A stretch of 7,460 nt of DNA from an uncultured Methylophaga sp. (GTDB lineage Bacteria; Pseudomonadota; Gammaproteobacteria; Nitrosococcales; Methylophagaceae): positions 1-7,460 of the forward strand of contig CAMPHB010000061.1 of NCBI GenBank assembly GCA_946885755.1, read 5' to 3'. Position 1 is the first letter of the stretch. Every line of letters starts with the position of its first letter. The notes beneath the pieces are model-generated. The model was not told the origin of the DNA. It did not search any database and saw only the letters and a program-made list of their open reading frames with translations. Of this stretch, positions 4,814 to 7,460 are shown one piece after another. Position numbers and translations under genes: made by a program.

Positions 4814-6252
4814 CACAACCGAAAACCTGGGCGGTGATTGCGCTGGCAATGACCTGGTTAATGATGAGTATGGCAGTACAAGCGCGTAATCTGCCGGAGT
4901 TCACTGAACTGGTCGAAAAAAATGCTGATGCGGTCGTCAACATCAGTACCAAAATGAACAAAGACGAAATGGTGCAACAGCAATTACCGCAAGGTATGCC
5001 GCAAATGCCGCCGGGTATGGAAATTCCTGAGGGCACACCCTTTGATGATTTTTTCAAACGTTTCTTTGGTCAGCCAGGTCAGCCGCAGCCACCTCAGCCT
5101 AACTCGCTGGGTTCAGGTTTTGTGTTGTCTGAAGATGGTTTTATTTTGACCAATCACCATGTGATTAAAGATGCTGATGAAATCATTGTCCGCTTCAGTG
5201 ATCGCACAGAGTTGACCGCTGAGCTATTGGGTAGTGATGAACGCAGTGACGTGGCATTACTGAAAGTCGATCCAAAAGGCCTGGATCTGAAAGCTGTCAA
5301 ACTGGGTAATTCCAAAGATCTGAAAGTCGGTGAATGGGTATTGGCGATAGGCTCGCCGTTTGGTTTCGATTACTCAGCAACAGCCGGGATTGTCAGTGCG
5401 CTGGGCCGCAGCCTGCCAAGTGATAGCTACGTGCCCTTTATTCAGACTGATGTGGCGATTAACCCGGGTAACTCTGGTGGTCCACTGTTTAATCTGGATG
5501 GTGAAGTAATAGGCATTAACTCACAAATTTACAGCCGTACCGGTGGTTTCATGGGCGTTTCATTCGCTATCCCGATGGATGTCGTAATGAATGTCGTTGA
5601 TCAGATCAAAGCCCAGGGTTACGTCAGCCGTGGTTGGCTGGGTGTTGTGATTCAGGATGTGACTCGTGAGTTAGCGGAATCATTCGGTCTCGACAAACCA
5701 CGTGGTGCTCTGGTATCGCGGGTAATTGCTGACAGTCCTGCCTCAAAAGCAGGTTTTGAAGCTGGCGATGTCATCCTTAAATTTAATGGTCGTGACGTTG
5801 ATGCGTCATCGGATTTGCCACCAATTGTCGGTAGCACACAAGTCGGTAAAACAGTGCCCGATGAAGTTATGCGCAAAAACAAGCTGGAAACCCTGCGTGT
5901 GAAAGTTGAAGAACTGCCTGAAGATGAAGCCATTGCCAGTGGCCAAAGTCCTCAGAACGGCCGTTTCAGATCTGATCGTCTGGCTGTTGAAGTGGTTGAC
6001 TTGACCCCGCAGCAACGTGAAGAAACGGGCGTTGAATCAGGTGGTGTGATGGTTATGAAGATTGAGTCTGGTCCGGTAGCGAATGCCGGCATTAATCCGA
6101 CTGACGTCATTATCAGTTTGAACAACGAGCAGATCACCAGTGGCCAACAGTTTGTTGAAGTTGCCAAAGATCTGCCTGTCGGCAAATCAATTCCGGTGCT
6201 GGTGCAACGCGGTGGCGCTGCACAATTCCTGGCACTGAAAATTGAAGAATGA
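4810..6252 (+). CDS. mucD: Periplasmic serine protease/chaperone MucD (DegP/HtrA family)
   Basis: A 480-residue HtrA-family protease. A signal peptide (1-25, cut after VQA) sends it to the periplasm. The trypsin-like domain has the full triad: H117 (in TNHHVI), D147 (in RSDVALLKV) and S222 (in NPGNSGGPL). PDZ1 runs from about 275 (RGWLGV) to 370 and PDZ2 from about 390 to 478, each with a DVI hydrophobic stretch. It degrades or refolds damaged periplasmic proteins and, in Pseudomonas, damps AlgU activation. Residues 51-98 form a Met/Pro/Gln-rich insertion before the protease core, where the LA-type loop lies; it is rich in M, P, Q and G and of low complexity. Residue 116 is His where many relatives have Asn. 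A strong ribosome site AGAGGA (4798-4803) lies six bases before the ATG. As the last gene of the operon it matches Pseudomonas mucD rather than the unlinked E. coli degP. Confidence 0.96.
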   Translation: MTQPKTWAVIALAMTWLMMSMAVQARNLPEFTELVEKNADAVVNISTKMNKDEMVQQQLPQGMPQMPPGMEIPEGTPFDDFFKRFFGQPGQPQPPQPNSLGSGFVLSEDGFILTNHHVIKDADEIIVRFSDRTELTAELLGSDERSDVALLKVDPKGLDLKAVKLGNSKDLKVGEWVLAIGSPFGFDYSATAGIVSALGRSLPSDSYVPFIQTDVAINPGNSGGPLFNLDGEVIGINSQIYSRTGGFMGVSFAIPMDVVMNVVDQIKAQGYVSRGWLGVVIQDVTRELAESFGLDKPRGALVSRVIADSPASKAGFEAGDVILKFNGRDVDASSDLPPIVGSTQVGKTVPDEVMRKNKLETLRVKVEELPEDEAIASGQSPQNGRFRSDRLAVEVVDLTPQQREETGVESGGVMVMKIESGPVANAGINPTDVIISLNNEQITSGQQFVEVAKDLPVGKSIPVLVQRGGAAQFLALKIEE

Positions 6253-6271
6253 CAGACGTCTATAGCGTTGA

Positions 6272-6316
6272 TAGGTTTTAGGCAGGACAGTCCGCTGTTT
6301 TTGCCGTAAAATCCTA
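6272..6316 (+). other. Long bulged hairpin in the mucD 3' region
   Basis: The arm at 6272-6290 pairs with 6295-6316 around the loop TCCG. By hand I count 19 pairs (two G-U) interrupted by three single-base bulges at 6301, 6306 and 6312: TAGG/CCTA, TTTTA/TAAAA, GGCA/TGCC and GGACAG/CTGTTT. No T-run follows, so it is not a normal intrinsic terminator. It starts 20 bases after the mucD stop and ends 16 bases before the terminator hairpin. It may protect or process the mRNA 3' end, or form the 5' part of a small RNA ending at the terminator. Confidence 0.6.
6284..6312 (+). promoter_or_regulatory. Candidate promoter lying upstream of the terminator before lepA
   Basis: AGGACA (6284-6289) and TAAAAT (6307-6312) are 17 bases apart and match four and five of six sigma-70 consensus positions. 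Transcription would start near 6319, only about 13 bases before the terminator hairpin, so an RNA from it would either be very short or depend on read-through to reach lepA. Both elements lie within the hairpin at 6272-6316, so the match may be incidental to that structure. Confidence 0.3.
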
Positions 6317-6331
6317 CCGTTAGACCCATCC

Positions 6332-6369
6332 AAATCGGTCGGTCACATTAAGTGCCGGCCGATTTTTTT
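6332..6369 (+). terminator. Intrinsic terminator of the rpoE-mucD operon
   Basis: AAATCGGTCGGTCAC (6332-6346) pairs with GTGCCGGCCGATTT (6352-6365) around the loop ATTAA, with one bulged T and one G-U pair, and the strand ends in seven Ts (6363-6369). This is a GC-rich stem with a U-tract, a classic rho-independent terminator. It lies 80 bases after the mucD stop and 23 bases before the lepA start. Confidence 0.92.
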
Positions 6370-6392
6370 AGTTAAGGTGCTTAGACGTTTTT

Positions 6393-7460
6393 ATGGATCA
6401 CATCCGTAACTTTTCCATTATTGCTCATATTGATCACGGCAAATCAACGATCGCCGACCGTTTTATTCAAATTTGCGGGGGACTCACTGATCGTGAAATG
6501 TCCCAGCAGGTGCTGGACTCGATGGATATCGAGAAAGAACGCGGTATCACTATCAAAGCACAAAGTGTTTCACTGGATTACAAAGCCCGTGATGGTGAAA
6601 CCTACCATCTGAATTTTATCGACACGCCCGGCCATGTCGATTTTTCTTATGAAGTCTCCCGGTCGCTGGCTGCCTGTGAGGGTGCATTGCTGGTGGTGGA
6701 TGCGGCGCAAGGTGTGGAAGCACAAAGTGTTGCCATCTGCTACACGGCCATCGATTTAGGTCTCGAAGTGCTGCCGGTTTTGAATAAAATCGATTTACCG
6801 TCAGCAGAGCCGGAACTTGTCGCCCAGGAAATTGAAGATATCATCGGTGTTTATGACCTCAATGCCGTGCGCTGCAGTGCCAAAACCGGTCTGGGTATTG
6901 AAGATCTGCTGGAAGAGCTGGTGGCACGGGTGCCGCCACCGCAAGGTGATCCGGATGGCCGCCTGAAGGCATTAATTATTGATTCGTGGTTTGATTCCTA
7001 TGTCGGGGTTATTTCGCTGGTGCGTATCAAACAGGGCAAGCTGAAAACCAAAGACAAAATCAAAGTCATGTCGACCGGTCAGGAATATCAGGTCGATGAA
7101 GTGGGCGTGTTTACCCCGAAACGCAGCAAGCGCAGTGAACTGAAGTGTGGTGAAGTCGGTTATGTGATTTCCGGCGTCAAAGAAATTGACGGCGCACCGG
7201 TCGGTGATACGCTGACCACGGCCCGTGACGGCGCCGATAAAATGCTGCCTGGTTTTAAAGAAGTCACACCGCAGGTGTATGCCGCTTTATTTCCGGTGAG
7301 CAGTGATGATTATGAAACCTTTCGTGATGCGCTGGGCAAACTGCGCTTAAACGATGCATCACTGCATTTTGAACCGGAAAACTCTCAGGCCCTGGGGTTT
7401 GGTTTCCGCTGCGGCTTTCTCGGGTTGCTGCATATGGAGATCATTCAGGAGCGGTTGGAG
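6393..7460 (+). CDS. lepA: Elongation factor 4 (LepA), translational GTPase, N-terminal 356 residues
   Basis: The frame from ATG 6393 runs open to the window edge: 356 codons of a protein that is about 600 residues in E. coli. It starts [19 protein letters not shown], matching the LepA N-terminus. GTPase motifs are complete: G1 AHIDHGKS (11-18), G2 with T53 in RGITIKAQ, G3 DTPGHVDF (77-84, catalytic H81), G4 NKID (131-134) and G5 SAK (162-164). Domain 2 follows from about 190, with [11 protein letters not shown] (193-203), and the EF-G-like domain III begins near 290, with [20 protein letters not shown]. LepA binds the ribosome and influences initiation or elongation under stress; its exact role is debated. 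The ATG aligns with the family start and there is no in-frame alternative after the TAG at 6369. The ribosome site is poor: AAGG (6374-6377) is 15 bases away. No room exists for a promoter between the terminator and this start. Confidence 0.98.
   Translation, partial: MDHIRNFSIIAHIDHGKSTIADRFIQICGGLTDREMSQQVLDSMDIEKERGITIKAQSVSLDYKARDGETYHLNFIDTPGHVDFSYEVSRSLAACEGALLVVDAAQGVEAQSVAICYTAIDLGLEVLPVLNKIDLPSAEPELVAQEIEDIIGVYDLNAVRCSAKTGLGIEDLLEELVARVPPPQGDPDGRLKALIIDSWFDSYVGVISLVRIKQGKLKTKDKIKVMSTGQEYQVDEVGVFTPKRSKRSELKCGEVGYVISGVKEIDGAPVGDTLTTARDGADKMLPGFKEVTPQVYAALFPVSSDDYETFRDALGKLRLNDASLHFEPENSQALGFGFRCGFLGLLHMEIIQERLE

Noticed and set aside
6254..6261. AGACGTCT perfect palindrome just after the mucD stop
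   Set aside because: An eight-base palindrome is expected by chance at this length and nothing nearby suggests an operator or attachment site.
5652..6329. Overlapping minus-strand frames opposite the 3' half of mucD
   Set aside because: They are shadows of the PDZ-coding region with Ser/Thr-rich, non-protein-like composition and no ribosome sites.
1..7460. Search for tRNA, rRNA, CRISPR repeats, insertion sequences, toxin or defence modules
   Set aside because: No cloverleaf, repeat array, transposase or terminal inverted repeats were seen; the gene order is a standard conserved chromosomal locus.

Overview
The window is a conserved chromosomal housekeeping and envelope-stress locus of a gammaproteobacterium. 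In order it holds the edge of a probable ygfZ (minus), ygfX/cptA (plus), nadB (minus), the sigma-E operon rpoE(algU)-rseA(mucA)-rseB(mucB)-rseC(mucC)-mucD(degP-type protease) (plus), and the first 356 codons of lepA (plus). A mucD-type protease between rseC and lepA, with nadB divergent from rpoE, is the arrangement known from Pseudomonas; E. coli has rseC followed by lepA with no protease gene in the operon. Base composition looks near 50% GC by eye and is even across the genes. I see no mobile element, tRNA, rRNA, CRISPR array or other sign of transfer, and I cannot name the genus.

Layout. At 1-148 a divergent gap separates a minus-strand reading frame with a YgfZ-like position from ygfX. 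ygfX and nadB are convergent and share a TTAA whose two strands carry both stop codons. nadB (531 codons from its best start) diverges from rpoE across about 130 bases. That gap holds a good sigma-E-type promoter candidate, a weaker sigma-70-type candidate, a small hairpin and a 23-codon reading frame that overlaps the rpoE start as ATGA. The five sigma-E operon genes are packed with gaps of 2-3 bases or ATGA overlaps. After mucD, a long bulged hairpin and then a strong intrinsic terminator fill 140 bases before lepA. No stretch over 300 bases lacks a gene.

How it works together. RpoE is the envelope-stress sigma factor and RseA is its membrane-bound anti-sigma factor. RseB is the periplasmic protein that shields RseA from proteolysis. 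RseC is a membrane protein with a cysteine cluster. MucD is the periplasmic serine protease/chaperone that removes misfolded proteins and restrains the response. The likely sigma-E promoter ahead of rpoE would make the operon autoregulated. NadB starts NAD synthesis from aspartate, LepA is a ribosome-associated GTPase, and YgfX is a small inner-membrane protein; these look like neighbours rather than members of the stress pathway.

I see no undescribed multi-gene system. The points most worth checking are regulatory: the rseD-like leader frame coupled to rpoE, the hairpin-plus-terminator RNA architecture behind mucD, the lack of room for a lepA promoter after that terminator, and the apparent absence of sdhE beside ygfX.
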